Notes: generated from the sequence alone by a model not told the origin. Positions 35,034-48,396 are shown, counted from the first letter of the stretch. The stretch is DNA of 64,000 nt from Acanthochlamys bracteata (GCA_019914995.1 CM034145.1:4471262-4535261), one strand, 5' to 3'. Program-made: numbers and translations.

Positions 35034-36874
35034 TCAATAATTTAGTCTAAGATTAAGTCTCCTAAGCCAAATAGAATGAAGTATCATATGAATAACATCA
35101 AACCTCTTCGCCGGCCGGTTAAGCACAAAGTGTTTCTGCACTTGCACTACTCTCTCTTGCATCTCAATCAACTCCTTTTCTGGAACACCTTCCAATATGT
35201 TCTTAATCTCCGGAATTCTCTCTACCGGAACGTTAACGGAGAACTTGCTCCAGTCCAAAACATCACTAAACGGGAGCGGATAACCGACGGAGATGATCAC
35301 CGGAATACAGCCCATGAATATTGACTCAACTATTCTAGGACTTGCAACTTCGTACCCACTTGGACATAAGCAAAACTTTGCCTTGCTCATGACATCTGCG
35401 TAACTTATTCCTTTTGGCAAGTACTCGTAAACTTGGACATCTTGATCTTTACCTTTCCACTGATGTATAAGTTTTTCGCGAATGTACCCATGAGCACCTC
35501 CGGCGAAGAATGCCAAGATGGGTTTTTCGTCTAGTGGACGGGGGGTAGGCGGCAAAGATAGGTCCCAGTCTGGGAGATGGACTTCTGGGAGTGTCACGTC
35601 CTTGCCGAGATTGAATCCTTCCGATGTGTTCGCGTTGCAGATTACGCGGATGGAGTTCTTGTATAGATCTTGGTTAGCCAAGGAAAGATGTGGTGCCTTC
35701 AAAATTTTACAGGGACTGTAATTTGGCGATTGTTGAAAGAATCCCTTAATGTCAAAATTTGAAGTGTCTTATTTATATTCAATCATTACTTCTTTAACAG
35801 CTCTACCAAAAAAGTCCTACACAAAATGCTAAAGGCATAACTGGCAAGGGCCTTTCGATGATAGTCAAGATCAAAGCAATGATATATATACTGCAATGGT
35901 GGAGATCGATGTATACTTGTTAGTGAAGATATATAGAATGCATACATACCCAATCATGGCAAGACACCATGAAATGATCGGCGCCACGGCTCCGGTTCCA
36001 GTACGGATACTTACCGGCGACGACTCCGACATAATCGGAGATCAACCTCTTCAAAGGACCCCAGTAGTCTGTTTCATTAGGCTGATATAGAAATGCCACT
36101 ATGTTCACAACACTGAAAGGAAGAAAGAAAACATGCGCCTCATTCGGTTTTCTCGCGAGGAACGGATTCCGTTCATCTTCCATCTCGTCGATGAAGTGCC
36201 CTTCGATTGCGTATATGCTCGCCGCAGGACCGCTGTGGATAATAGGCGGCTCTCCGTCCTTGTAATACCATATCTTGAATCTCTTCTCCATTTCAATGTA
36301 GCTCCTATTTACGCATTAAAATTAGAGTATTATATTTATATAAAAACCAATCGATACAAAAACTTAAGCCTGTATATAGGAGCAGTTTATTATTACTGGT
36401 GAAACGCGTAAGGATTCCGGTAGACATCGCCGCGAGGGATGAAATCTTCTTGTTTGTAAGATGAGTAGTTTTTCCTCAGCACTGCTCTTCTAATGGCTGC
36501 TCGAGCTCTTGCTAAGCCTTGTTCTATTTTACCAACTTCTTTTGACTGATCAATTAATTACACGCCAGAAAAATAAAAAACGTATTCAAAATTTGTAAGA
36601 TCATATATATTTAAGAATGAATTGAAACGAGTGTTCTTACTCTTTTGGAAAAACCAGCTGCTGCTGTTGCTGCAGCTGTGTTTAAGAGTGGAAGTTGTTG
36701 AATCTGCTTATGATTTTGTTGCAGAGAATGAATTTGGGTTAGTATGCTGAGCTTGTTCCGAAAATCATCAAACCGGCGATCGTCGAAGACGGCGAAAGAG
36801 ATAAGAAGAAGGAGGAGAAGAAGGAGAGTAGGGATGAAGGAAGAAGTTGCAAAGCTCATAGAATAAGCTGCCAT
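35034..36874 (-). CDS. GT47 exostosin-family glycosyltransferase
   Basis: Members of plant GT47 are Golgi type II membrane enzymes that add sugars to cell-wall glycans; the exact donor and acceptor cannot be read from sequence. Four exons, 36641-36874, 36397-36545, 35950-36304 and 35034-35696, join in frame to 466 residues. A short N-terminus is followed by one hydrophobic anchor ([18 protein letters not shown], about residues 13-30), a stem with Gln/Ala-rich sequence, then the exostosin domain: [110 protein letters not shown] and [10 protein letters not shown]. The ATG at 36874 is the only one giving the anchor. All splice sites are GT-AG. No defects are visible, so the gene looks functional. 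It resembles the uncharacterised At5g03795/At3g07620-type branch. Confidence 0.95.
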
Positions 36875-37601
36875 TATAATCTCTTTTGCTTTTCCATAAA
36901 AGCTAACTTTTAGCTATATAGAAGAAGAAGAAGTTGGGATTTGAAGCTAACTACAGTTTACTAGAATTCCCTTCTTGCTCCTAGGTTTTGAAAAAAATAT
37001 ATATCTATATAATTTGCACAAAATTAGATGACTTTGTACTTATGTTATTATTGCAATGAATAAAGTTTTATTCTACATAAATATAGGAAAATTTTTCATT
37101 TTTGATGATATGCCTTTTTAAGTTAGCGAGATTCAAGTCCTTGTTGCTGTAAAAGAAATTAAGAAAGTTTTCTAAAACTTAAGTCACTGATAATAATGTT
37201 GTTTAGGTGTGATTGATAATTAAAAGTTCTAACTTTTAACTACATATAATCCAACCCTTAATTAGTCGATAGCATTTTGGTTTAAATTAAACATATCTGT
37301 TTAACAAATGGTATGCCTAACAGTTTTGGAACTACCAATCCAATCCAAATAATAAAGGAGTTTTTTTTGCTTAACACATTAAAATCCAAAATAATTTTAA
37401 AAAATAAATTATTAAATAGTAAATTATTAGAGAGAAATTATAAAAAACAAATACAAAAGTTTTTTTAAAAATATTTTTTGATAAAAAAAAGTGAGTTACA
37501 GATAAAATAACAAACACCTTAAGTTAGCGCTTGCATTCAAAATTGCCCTAAAAATCTTTCAGTCAACTGTTATATTGTTTTCTATACTCTCATAGATAAT
37601 T

Positions 37602-37899
37602 GAGAGCGTCCGTATTTATAAAATAAAATTTTATAAAATAGAAAATATTTTTTTAAAAAAATAAGTTATATATTTTTAATTTCTAAAAAAATTATAAAAA
37701 TATGTAAGAGAAAAATCTTATTGACAATCAGGGTCGGCAACTAAGCTGGCATAGAGGCTTCATTCAGACCTTTCACTACGTAAAATTTTTTACATTTTTA
37801 AATTTTTAAAATTTTTTTTTAATATTTATAAAATATATATTAAAAATTATGAAATAAAAAATTAAAAAATTACTTACCAAAAACGCTCAACCAAACGAG
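37602..37899. mobile_element. AT-rich MITE-like element, family B, with a small internal insert
   Basis: Ends GAGCGTCCGTATT and CGCTCAACCAAACGAG. The core matches the copy at 9832-10085 (ATTTATAAAATATATATTAAAAA near the end). About 50 bases of non-AT-rich sequence (GGGTCGGCAACTAAGCTGGC, near 37730-37777) interrupt it. Confidence 0.45.
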
Positions 37900-38410
37900 T
37901 TATAAGTTAGCGAGCACATAAGTACTTCTAGTTTGCGCATAATTAATGCGGTGTTGACTTATGGGGATAATAGCTTATAATTCTTATTTGCATAGATAAC
38001 ATACAAGAAATATTTTCATTGGGATTAGAAGAAAATTAGTTAAGTTCTTCTCTAGAATACAAGGAATGAATTCATGAACAAAGACCGTTGCAATTAAATT
38101 ATTAAGAAAAGAGCTGACGATTTTTATTTCTTTAATTTATTCATTTTGAGTACCCCGAAGAGTTGGAAAACACAAAATTTTATATTTGTAAGAAATCAAA
38201 GCTTTGGAGATGGAGTAATAGGTACTACTGATGGTTTGGACTCGTTACTGCCATGTGATCTTTTGCTTTGAACAATGAAAGGTGTTGATGCAGAAAACTA
38301 AAGTAATCAAATACCAACAACAGCAACTTTCATTCTGCTGCCACAGGTTGGGTTGCAAATGGATTTACTACAGCTTTATCTTCAATTCAGATGCCTTGAT
38401 AAATTAGTAG

Positions 38411-38622
38411 TGTTTGGAATTATTTATTAAAAATATTTTTTTAAAATAAATATATTTATTTTATTTCAAAAATAAATTCTATTTTATTATTTAAAAAATA
38501 ATAATAAATCTTACTATATAAATTTTTAAATATTTAAATAAATTTAATAAAATTTTATATATTAAAATATATATAATAAATAATTAATAAATAATTTATA
38601 GTGAACGAGTAGACAAACGCAC
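38411..38622. mobile_element. AT-rich MITE-like element, family B
   Basis: Ends TGTTTGGAATTATT and GTAGACAAACGCAC with a mirrored AT-rich interior. It sits directly next to another copy. Confidence 0.45.
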
Positions 38623-38632
38623 CGTTAGATTA

Positions 38633-38858
38633 TGCGTTTGGCATCACGTTCAAAAAATATTTTTAATTTTATTTAATTTTATATTTTTTAATATATATTT
38701 TATAAATATATAAAAAATATTATTTAAATTTTTAAAAAATATAAAAAAATTTTACGAAGTGAAATTTTTTTATTACAAATTTTTATAATTTTTTTAAAAA
38801 TAAAAAAATAAAATTTATTTTAAAAAAATTTTATTTCATAAGCAATCTCAAACGGAAC
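38633..38858. mobile_element. AT-rich MITE-like element, family B
   Basis: Ends ATGCGTTTGGCATCACG and ATAAGCAATCTCAAACGG. Same internal layout as its neighbour; the two lie side by side, 10 bp apart. Confidence 0.45.
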
Positions 38859-40491
38859 CAATATTGCTAAAATAGTGGATGGATGTTCAAAGCATTGCTT
38901 GGAATCTGACCAACATTTTGGAATGTAAAAAATGAGAATGAATACACACGTACAGACGCTATACCTAAACACCTCCACACAAAATGTAAAAGAACGAAGT
39001 ATCAATCCCACATCTGGTTTCAGCTGCCGGCTTCACGTAGGTGCAATGTTGTCAAAATTAAATCTTATAATCGTTCCACTTAATTAAGGTTATAAAAAAT
39101 CAAATTTAAAAATAAATAATAAATTTTATATACAGATAAATTTTATAAAATTTTGTAATATTATAAAAAAATTTATAAATACTATTAAATATTTTATAAA
39201 AAATTTCTAATATTTTTCTTTAAAAAAGTTTAAATACATTTTCAAATTTTAGATTTCAAAAAATTATAATTTTAGATTTAGAATTTTCAAATTTTAGATT
39301 TTCGATTTTAGATATTTCAAAAATTATAATTTTACAGAAAATTTCATTACATTTTACAAAAGAATTTTCTAAAATTTAAAAAAACATCTTTCAAATTCAA
39401 TTAATTACAAAAACTTTTCAAAAATAAAATCATATAAAATCCTAAAACATCAAACTTTTTACTGACTTAAAAATTTAAATAAAACTTCGGGTGAAATTTT
39501 ACTAAAAAATACTTACTTGAAATAGAATCATTTTAATAATATAAAATTGTAAAATTACAGAATTTTAAATTGAGTTGAAATTTTGATAAATTTGCGTGCA
39601 TGTCTTCAATCTAACTATGACATTTACAAAAGTGAAAAAACAGGAAGTGCCTTGGCATATTGAGCACGCCAAAACAAAATACAATTTACAATTAAAAAAA
39701 AACCGGAAAATTTTGAGGTAAGAGCTGAATGGATCAACAAACAAGACAAACCAAGGAAAAAAGAGTTCGACAGAAATTTTGAAGCTGCAACTCGGGTCTT
39801 CTGAGATGATCAAGATCAATGCTCCTAAAAATTTGAAGTACTTACGTATCGGATTCTACAAACAATACACTATCAGCTTGTTCCTGCTGCACTGCACTGT
39901 CATGTAAAAATTCTTCTGCATCAACAAATAATGTAGCAATGTTACAATCCTAAGAAATTTGAGAGTTTATCCGCGAGGTTGGCTTTACAAACCCTGCAAA
40001 CACCTGCAACAAAATAATAGTGGACCAAACAATTAGTGACCAACTTGAGCATAAGACATTGCGATTCTGTAGTGCTAGAATATGAAGCTCGAGTTAATCC
40101 CCATCAATTAAAGCTTCATGTATGTACTTTAATGAGATACAAAAATTACAATTGGCACTTAAGTAGGACGAGGGATTGAAGATGATAGTATTTAATTTTT
40201 TTCATGCAATATTATTTATAAAATTTAGTATACAAATTCAATTTCAATAAGTTACCCAACGAAGCCAATTACTCATAATACTGACATCTTATGCCATATT
40301 CAACCAGCCTCACACTCATTAGTTGCTTCATTTTCTGCATTGAGATGTAGAGTACAGGCTTGTAAATCTATTGGTGATGAGATATGTATACTCTGCATCA
40401 ATGCAAAGCGCTTATTTGAGCTGACATGCAACATATAAACTCCTTCCAGTTAACCAACCTGAGGTATGTTACAACCCCACTTGTGTTTCAG

Positions 40492-40516
40492 AGAGAGAGA
40501 GAAAGAGAGAGAGAGA
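40492..40516. repeat. (GA)n microsatellite
   Basis: GA dinucleotide run with one AA interruption, in an intron of the transporter pseudogene. Confidence 0.85.
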
Positions 40517-41087
40517 TTAGTCACTCAACATACCTGTGCTGAACCAAGAATATAAACTGCTGGATAATGTCGTCCATGGATCACCATGTCAGCAACCATG
40601 GCAAGTGGAATAGTTAGTGACATGCCTAGAGTAGCAACTAGTGGAGTTGTCCAAACAACAGAAAGTGCCCTGTCCGATTATGCTCTCCATGAATACACGT
40701 TTAAAGAGTGGGAACTGTAAACCATAATAGTCATGTACTTCCTATTACACATACCAGAAGTAGTCCGAGAGAACACTTCCAACAAGACCATTAGCAATTA
40801 CTACTTCCACTTTTAAAGAGAGGGGAACTGTAAATTTCGGTTCAATACCAGAGACGTCAACGGCCAGACTGGATGAAAAAGAGCAACACATACAAGTATA
40901 CTATGAAAGAACCAATTACCATATATCTTTCAGAAGGAGAAGGAAAAAGATGAGAGGAGTTTAGAAGACTCAATGCAGCATAGCTAAGGAAGCATAATAT
41001 TGTTTTTTAATAATATATTAATCATGTATGTTAAAACAAAGAACCAGTTAACAACTAAAAGATAACTGTTTCTTGAATACATAAACT

Positions 41088-41950
41088 AAGAATGGCAATA
41101 TATGACCCGACCTGAAAACGCGACCCAAAACCGACCTATTTAATCAGGATTACGGTTACAAAATTTGACCCGTATAAATATATGAGTTGGATTAGGATTG
41201 AACGAGTTTGATCCGATTATTAAATGAATCAATCCGGATTAATCCGAAATTGACCCACCAATCCGAATTATCCTATCTTGAAGGAACAATATTTGATTTT
41301 TCTTTTCCGTATATTAAAATATTAACAATATATCAATAATAGTAATTTATAAATTATTAAATTATATGATATTTATAATTAATCGTTATTTTAATATTTT
41401 AATAAAATAGTGTAAAATGAGAATTATATTATTATCGAAAGTATTACTATGTAGGTATTTCTGTAATGATGAATTTGAATTTCGTATAAAAATTCTTAAC
41501 AAAATTTTGCTAGACGGCTATGTTTATCAAAATTTTTATTGAAATTATTAATATATATTTATAATCATAAAATTTCAACTGTCACCACATATTTATAAAA
41601 ATAAAAATAAAAATAATTTTTTTTTAATATTTTAAAAATCGATGAAGATACTAAAAAATGCACATTTTGACAGACATTCAGTATATCTCGTCACTAAGAA
41701 CATCGTGCATTTTCATTACAACTGATCTTATAATTTCGCTAAATTTTAAAAATATAAAATTAACGATTAATAATTTTAATTATTAAATGGATCGATCGGA
41801 ATTTGACCTAGTTATTAATAGGTTGGATTAGGATTACACAATTTTGACCCGTATAAGTCCATGGATTGGATTATAGTTGAACGAATTTGACCGGATTATT
41901 AAATAAGTCGATCCGAAATCGACCCACAAACTCAAATTGCACCCCTAAGT
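41088..41950. mobile_element. Non-autonomous hAT-like DNA transposon
   Basis: Flanked by CATAAACT on both sides (41080-41087 and 41951-41958), an 8-bp duplication typical of hAT. The inner ends AAGAATGGCAAT and ATTGCACCCCTAAGT are imperfect reverse complements and resemble the TAGGGGTGGCAAT-type hAT terminus. Subterminal zones carry many GACCC/GGATTAGGATT/TTGACCCG repeats in both orientations. The interior has no transposase. Ends are uncertain by a few bases. Confidence 0.75.
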
Positions 41951-42536
41951 CATAAACTATTTCCAAATAATGCTAGGCTAAATCAAAGGTCCAATGAACA
42001 AGCATTGGTGTAGCCAATCTCTGTTTTAGAGCCAATGTGAGCTTGCAACCTGTGCAACAATAGACAGAAAAACACAAGTTTTTCTCTTGCACATTCACTA
42101 ATCCAGAAGTTTTTATGGGTGGCATTAGTGTTTAAATTATGGAGTCTTATATTTAATCTGGATAACCAAACTACAATGACAATCAAACCCATATAAGGTA
42201 CTACAGAAGAGGTTTATCATCCATTAGATTCAGAAATCAATAAAGAATCTGGGAACAAATGCAAAGAGTTAGAAACATACCAAGCCACCAGAGGGCCACC
42301 ACTGTGAACAAGCCAACATATCCAAACAATTTCTGAACATCAACCTTTTCACCCTCCTCCCCTGAAAAACCAGTATACTGAAAAACCAAAGGCTGTAAAA
42401 TAAAAAATTGAACACAAAAGGAAGTCTTACCTGTAAACAGGCCATATGTAATAGCTGAAAGAAGACCAAAAAGTTTGCCCGGAATAGATCTCTTTCAATT
42501 CCTGAATGAAAGGAAGTACTACAGAACTTAAGATTT

Positions 42537-42572
42537 TCTTTTTTTTTTCTTTTTTTTTTTTTGGGGGGGGGG
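42537..42572. repeat. Poly-T/poly-G tract
   Basis: Two T runs separated by a C, then a run of about ten G, inside a pseudogene intron. Confidence 0.85.
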
Positions 42573-45417
42573 ATGAAACCTCAGATCTATTGATGGAGTG
42601 AATAAGAATAGAGCTATTTACTACTAGGAATATAAGAAATTGCAACATGTATCTTAGCCTTCAATAAGCTAGATCACATCAATCCTTAGATTCAAAGAGC
42701 AACGCTTCAATGACTTGTGGTAGAACTGAAACTGTCAGAGAAGAAGATGCAACGGAGACTTATCAGTAGCGCATGTCTTGCCAAAAGTTGTCATCACAAC
42801 ACCAGCCATGCTAACAAATATGCTACTACTTTTTGCCATGTCTAAGGAGTCTTGACCCAGAAGTACACCAACGAAGAGAGTAAATAACCATGATGTCGAA
42901 GACAATACAGTTGTACTTGCCAAACAAGTATGAGCTAGTGCAGCATTGGATAGATATTGCATCGACAAAGATCAAAAAAGTTCATCAGCAAGATCTTTAA
43001 ACCCTAACACTAAAATCACATTAAAAAGTTTTTTCAGTTTCTTAAGTTTATTAAGAAAAAGCCGTTCATCAGACACCCAGCGCGATTTCTTCCGCATCGT
43101 ACAAAACTTAAAGGACCCTTCAGAAGTACCCGATGAAGAAAGTAAATAAACATTTCTCTATCTATGTAAAACTAAATAGCTACAAACCAAGAACAATTCA
43201 AGTATTGTAATCTACAATAAGACATTACTATAATTTTATGAGCCGCATTACCTCGGTTACAAACCAGATTGGAGTAAGATAAAATGCATACCTTGCTATT
43301 TCCTTTGCTGTGACTGCACCACTTTGCTTCAGTGCCTCGCTACTCATATCATTTTTATCTGTAGCCAAAAAAGGCCTTCTCTGTGCTTGAGCAGAAAGCT
43401 CAATTTCACTGTCTTTCCTAGTTAGTCCTGTCTGTGATTCCATTTGCAGGCCTTTCTGGACTGCATCAACTGTTCGTGGAGAATCAAGGCTCAAACACAT
43501 TTTGTTGATAGCTTCCAGAACTTTTCCTTTCCGCTTTCAGATAATCACACAGCCAATCTTAATGAAGGCTATTGGGAGATAAACTACCATAAGAGATGCC
43601 TCCAAGTCAGTGATTGCAAATGGTTGTTTGTAGTCTGTGAATATACCCTATATATCATGTCAAAAACCTTTCAGAATTGTGGTTTGATAGTGTTGAAAGC
43701 CTCTATATGCTTTAAAATTAAAATATGTATAAATAACATCAAAAGCCATTTTTAAAGTTGAACACTTGACATTTACTAGTTAAGAAATCCAATATACTTT
43801 GCACGGAAGATATCTTCTTATTACTGCAAAGACATGGAAATACAGAAGCATCTTTCTGCAAAAGATTCTACCATATTTTGATAGTCCATGAAACAAACAT
43901 TCTAAGCCCACAATATACATAGTTGCAATTATCTGCACCTAAAATAACAGAAAATCAGCTCTGTGAATTTGAAATACTCATTACAGCAATTTTTTTCAAA
44001 CTGATTCACGGCTAATTAGAACAGAATGTCAACTCAAAAAGCTTCCCACAACACGCAACAATCATCTAATTGCTACTACGTTCCCAAAACAACCAAAAAA
44101 CTACAAAGAAAATAACTAATCACAAAAAAACCCATTTGGTGCAAAATTAGAATCAAACAAAAACTTGATTTTTTTTAATTTAAAAAATCCAGTATAATTA
44201 AAAATGAAAACAACCTGTGTGACTTCAGCTGAGGTTCCCCAGATAACCACAACCGCTCCGATAAGAAAAAACCCTGCGTTGTATCTCCAACTACCCATCT
44301 CTCCCAGATCCAATCGAAACCAAACCGAAACTGAGCCAAATCAAACCGGACCAAACTTCCGGCGAAAAGAATTCCGGCGGGTTTACAAGAACCCATTGCT
44401 TCCTTTTGAATCTTGCAACAACCCCTCTTTCTTTCCTTCCTTTTCTTTGGAGAAAAAAGAACAAGTATTGAATCTTTTTTTTCTTTATTTGGTTTCTTGG
44501 TCTGTTTTTTCCTATGTTTTTTCCTGAATGGTTGATTGTTGATGAATGGTTTCGGTTTCCCTGTGTGGAACTTAGAACTGTGTAGACAACAAATATGGTG
44601 AATCATTTAAGGCGTGTTTCTTTTGAAAAAAGTATGCAAGGTATAGTTCCCGTATACTTTTTCAATATAATGGAGCTTCCGTTCTGAATCAGACTATTCT
44701 TTTGTTTTCCCAAAATTAAAATTCTCACGAAAATTAATTGTCGATGGAATAGTAAGTCTAAATTTTTATAAATATTATTTTAAAATTATAAATAAGTAAT
44801 ATAGAACTAAATTTTTTTTTAACATCCGTTCTTCAACAGAGCATATTTTTTTTTAAATTGAACTGACGCGAACTACGTGCTTTATAATAAATTAGATAAG
44901 ACGGACGATTTGTCCTAAAATAAACTAAGATATTTGCGTTAGAATATAGCGGACAATTATTTTTTGAATGAAACGGATTATTTATCTTGAAAAAAAGTAA
45001 GCTATTTTGTTATAAAATAAAGCGGACCATAGAAGTTCTAAATAAATATAGATAATAAAGTTAAATTTAACTACATCTTGAACCAATTTGATCTAATCCA
45101 TTCTGATATTATATGACAAACTTAGAATTTTTTTCAAAATCAATTGATGATGAAAAAAGTGAGCCCAAATTTTTATAAATACTATCTCATAATTATTAAT
45201 AAGCAATATAAGATTAAATTTTTCTTTAACACCAATAATTATGAAGACACTACTTTCCAAGGAAAAAAAAAAAGTCACTACTATTACAGTAATTGATTGG
45301 AAGGTGTTTAAAAAAGCTTTTGAGGAAGTAGAGGTACGTTCAACAATAAAATTGCGGAATTATATACTCAGAAAAGTAAAAACTCTATAGTTTCTTATTA
45401 CTAATTAGAGTGCATTT

Positions 45418-45639
45418 TGATATTATTTTTTTAGAAAAGTAATTTCTAATTTAATAATTTTATATTTTTTAATAAATTTTGTACATAATTTATAAAAATT
45501 ATTTAGAACTTTAGAAAGTACAAAAAATTCTAAATTATAAAATTTTATCATTTTTTTAAATTAAAAATTCATCTTTTGAAATAAAAGAAAAAATGTTTTT
45601 TTAAAAATTCTTTTATTATAAACACTTAAAAATGCACTC
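45418..45639. mobile_element. AT-rich MITE-like element, family B, clear inverted ends
   Basis: Ends GAGTGCATTTTGA and TTAAAAATGCACTC are near-perfect reverse complements over 11 bases; the interior is mirrored A/T-rich sequence. Confidence 0.6.
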
Positions 45640-45854
45640 TATAGATACATGCATTATTTGTTAATACCGGAAAAAGCCAATGCTCAGGAAGAACAGGAAG
45701 AAGGTCATATGATGCAAACACTGACATTTATAACAAGTATTGAGATTAACCAGTATCACCATTAATCTCTTTTGAAGAAATTCATCTTGATTAGTTAGTA
45801 ATCAAGTAGAAACTGCAAAGTTAATATGTTACAAAATTCTCTTCCTTGATGCTC

Positions 45855-46072
45855 CAATTTGGGATTGCATTTTTTCAAAGGTGTTTTTCAATTTTTTATT
45901 TTATATTTTTTAATATATATTTTATAAATATTTAAAACTTTTATTTAAAAATTTAAAAAATATAAAAAAATTCTACGTAATAAAATTTTTTTATTATATA
46001 TTTTTATTTTTTTTTAAAATAAAAATATTATACAATCTAAAAAAATTTTATTTCATAAGCACTAACGCTTTA
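45855..46072. mobile_element. AT-rich MITE-like element, family B
   Basis: Begins ATTTGGGATTGCATTTTTTC, ends TTCATAAGCACTAACGC, with the usual TATATTTTATAAATATTTAAA core. Confidence 0.45.
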
Positions 46073-46163
46073 CGACAGTGCACACATTAAATAGAACTGA
46101 AGATCCTCCTTTTCAGTCCAAATTCAAAGAAGTGAGATGAAAGTTATATGAGATAATTATTGG

Positions 46164-46376
46164 AGGCGTTCGGAATTGCATTTTTCAAATACTTATTTTT
46201 AATTTTTTATTTTATATTTTTTAATATATATTTTATAATTATTTAAAAATTTAGAAAATATAAAAAAATTTTATATAATAATATTTTTTTATTATATATT
46301 TTTATTTTATTTTAAAAAATAAAAATATTTTTTATTTTAAGAAAACTCTATTTTATGAATACTTCCAAATGCCACT
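46164..46376. mobile_element. AT-rich MITE-like element, family B
   Basis: Begins GCGTTCGGAATTGCATTTTT, ends ATACTTCCAAATGCCAC. Its core is very like the copy 90 bp to the left. Confidence 0.45.
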
Positions 46377-46769
46377 TTATATGCACATGCTACTGATGCA
46401 ATTAAGTGAACAAACATTGGCAACTGCACAATTTGGGACGCAGGAATGTGAAAATAGTAAAAATTTACAGAAATTAGGGTTTCAAACTAAGAGCCAGTTC
46501 GAAAAGAAGTTCATCTTCCACGTTTAGTTTGTTTTCAAATTTTTTTAAACAACACACCCATAAGTTTGAATGCAGAAAATCGAGATAAAAGCAAAAAAAA
46601 AAACGTTAAGGAAATTGTTTCCAAATATCCTGTTAATTGATAGGTGTTTATATTAACGATGGTTTGTCACACCTGCAAAGCAAATTCACCATCTTAGAGG
46701 TATCACAAGTTCGCATCTGTTGCTATCCTAATGAATATATGTATATCACAAGCCTGTCACTTTCAATAA

Positions 46770-47039
46770 GGATCTGTTCCAAATATCCGTAATTAAGTTT
46801 TGTAAAAGTAAAAAATAAAAAACAGATTTTTTTGAAAAATAAAGTTCAGTATTTGTGTTTCAGTAGTCTTTGAAAGTCTGTTGAATAATTACGTTAAAAG
46901 TGTACAAATAAAAAAATTAGAATTGAAGTTCTGTATGTAGAAATAAAATTCTAAATTTTTTGTGTAATTGAAATATATGAACTGTTTGAAACTTAAAATC
47001 TATCCAGAAAAAATAAAATTATAGATGTTTGAAACACAA
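46770..47039. mobile_element. MITE-like element, family A
   Basis: Left end CTGTTCCAAATATCCGTAATT mirrors the right end of the copy at 54.7 kb, and it ends TAGATGTTTGAAACACA. The internal words AAAATTAGAATTGAAGTTCTG and TGAACTGTTTGAAACTTAAA recur in the copies at 52.1 and 54.7 kb. Confidence 0.65.
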
Positions 47040-48182
47040 TAGCTCATTATTAGAAGTTAATTTCATGGGAATTGGCATCTACATGGATGCTATATCTTCT
47101 ATCCCGGGCAGTGCTTGTGAAATTTCTAATGTTCTGGACGAAATCCTGAAATATCTTGCCAAAGCATTAATAAATAGGCAAAAGTTAACACACAATAACT
47201 ACACTGCAAAAGTCCAAAGACTCAAAACACGTCCGAAGAATTAGAATTAGTTCTTCATATGAAAGAACATATATCTCAATCATGTGAAAATAAGTTTCAC
47301 ATAAATAAATTTTATAAGTAAAATATTATTAAAAAATAAAATTTTTTTAATTTTTTATGTCTATATTTTTAATAAAGCTTCTAGAATATTTTACAAAATT
47401 TTATAAAAAATTTTAATAGTACAAAAAATTCTACGTCGTAAAATTTTTTTATTAATTTTTTAAATAAAAAAAATAATACTTATTTTTTAAAAATTCTCAA
47501 AATATTTCTCTTTTTCAAAAAATTCTTTCTCAATAAAAACTCCCAAATATTTCGATACTAGGGTTCACAAACTGAAGATATATATATTTATTAGATACAA
47601 TGACTGTACTCCACTAAGCTTCTATTCAGAGAATGAATTCTATATCGTGCTAGCGCAGGAGAAATGCCATGAAATAAATGTTTTGGAAGAATAAGCATTC
47701 TATTAAAATTTCATAAGTTATTTGATTCGTAAAGCCTTCTTTTTTGTGTGGGAGAGGTGTTCACATTCATAAGCTTTTAGAGAGGACAATATAAAGCGTA
47801 TTTACATACGTACGTAGCAGTAGTTGATCTAAAATGCCTCAAGATTCTAGGGAATGCTGGTATGCTAGATATTATATGAAAGGATGACGATGGACATAAT
47901 GTATGTTTTGTGATCGCAAGAGCTACGGAACTATTCTAATGCTAAATAAAAATTATTATGCTGGAAGATTAAAAAAATAATAAATTGATTTGATTTTTCG
48001 TGACTATATGGAGTGCTAATGACTTTTATTTATAGGTTGAACTCATATAGCAAAAGTAGTGCCCTAAACTATTGCAACACCGTTCGGACTTCAATCTAAC
48101 AGGGACACCTTACACGCAAGTTTCATGATGAAAGATTCAAACTCTGTAAACTTTTCGAGATGCAACCGCGGGTACTTAAAAG

Positions 48183-48396
48183 GAGCGTTTGGTATTATTT
48201 ATTTCAAAAATAATTTTTTAATTTTTAATTTATATTTTTTAATATATTTTTTATAAATATTTAAAAATTTTAAAATATAAAAAATTTTAACATAAAATTT
48301 TTTTATTATATTTTTTTATTTTTTAAATTAAAAAAATAGAATTTATTTTTAAAAAATATAAAATATTTTATTTCAAAGATACTTTTAAACGTTCTC
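48183..48396. mobile_element. AT-rich MITE-like element, family B
   Basis: Ends GAGCGTTTGGTATT and TTTTAAACGTTCTC; the mirrored halves are almost free of G and C. Confidence 0.5.

Larger units (their letters stand above)
36875..39941. other. AT-rich intergenic region with several MITE-like elements
   Basis: Upstream of the GT47 gene. Elements are listed at 37602-37899, 38411-38622 and 38633-38858. The piece 38990-39560 is an extremely A/T-rich low-complexity stretch with repeated TTTTAGATTT/AAATTTTAGATT words. No gene is recognisable. Confidence 0.6.
39942..44298 (-). pseudogene. DMT/SLC35F-type (EamA-like) membrane transporter pseudogene
   Basis: Exon remnants follow the plant DUF914-like drug/metabolite transporter: 44215-44298 (MGSWRYNAGFFLIGAVVVIW), 43252-43647 (FTDYKQPFAI, LMVVYLPIAF, KEIARYAFYLTPIWFVTE), about 42735-42956 (YLSNAALAHTCLASTTVLSS, FVSMAGVVMTTFGK), 42431-42501 (LFGLLSAITYGLFT), 42281-42361 (GEEGEKVDVQKLFGYVG), 40755-40868 ([14 protein letters not shown]), 40534-40669 (ALSVVWTTPLVATLGMSLTI) and 39942-40003 (final VFAGFV). 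Damage: a 1-base deletion at about 43558 and a compensating insertion near 43535 leave a TGA at 43537-43539; the acceptor before YLSN is AA instead of AG (42957-42958); 1-base deletions occur near 40848 and 39985; exon 42.7 kb has no donor; and the start of the exon at 42.36 kb is degraded. An 0.86-kb hAT-like element sits in the 40.87-42.28 kb intron. It cannot encode a complete transporter. Confidence 0.9.
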
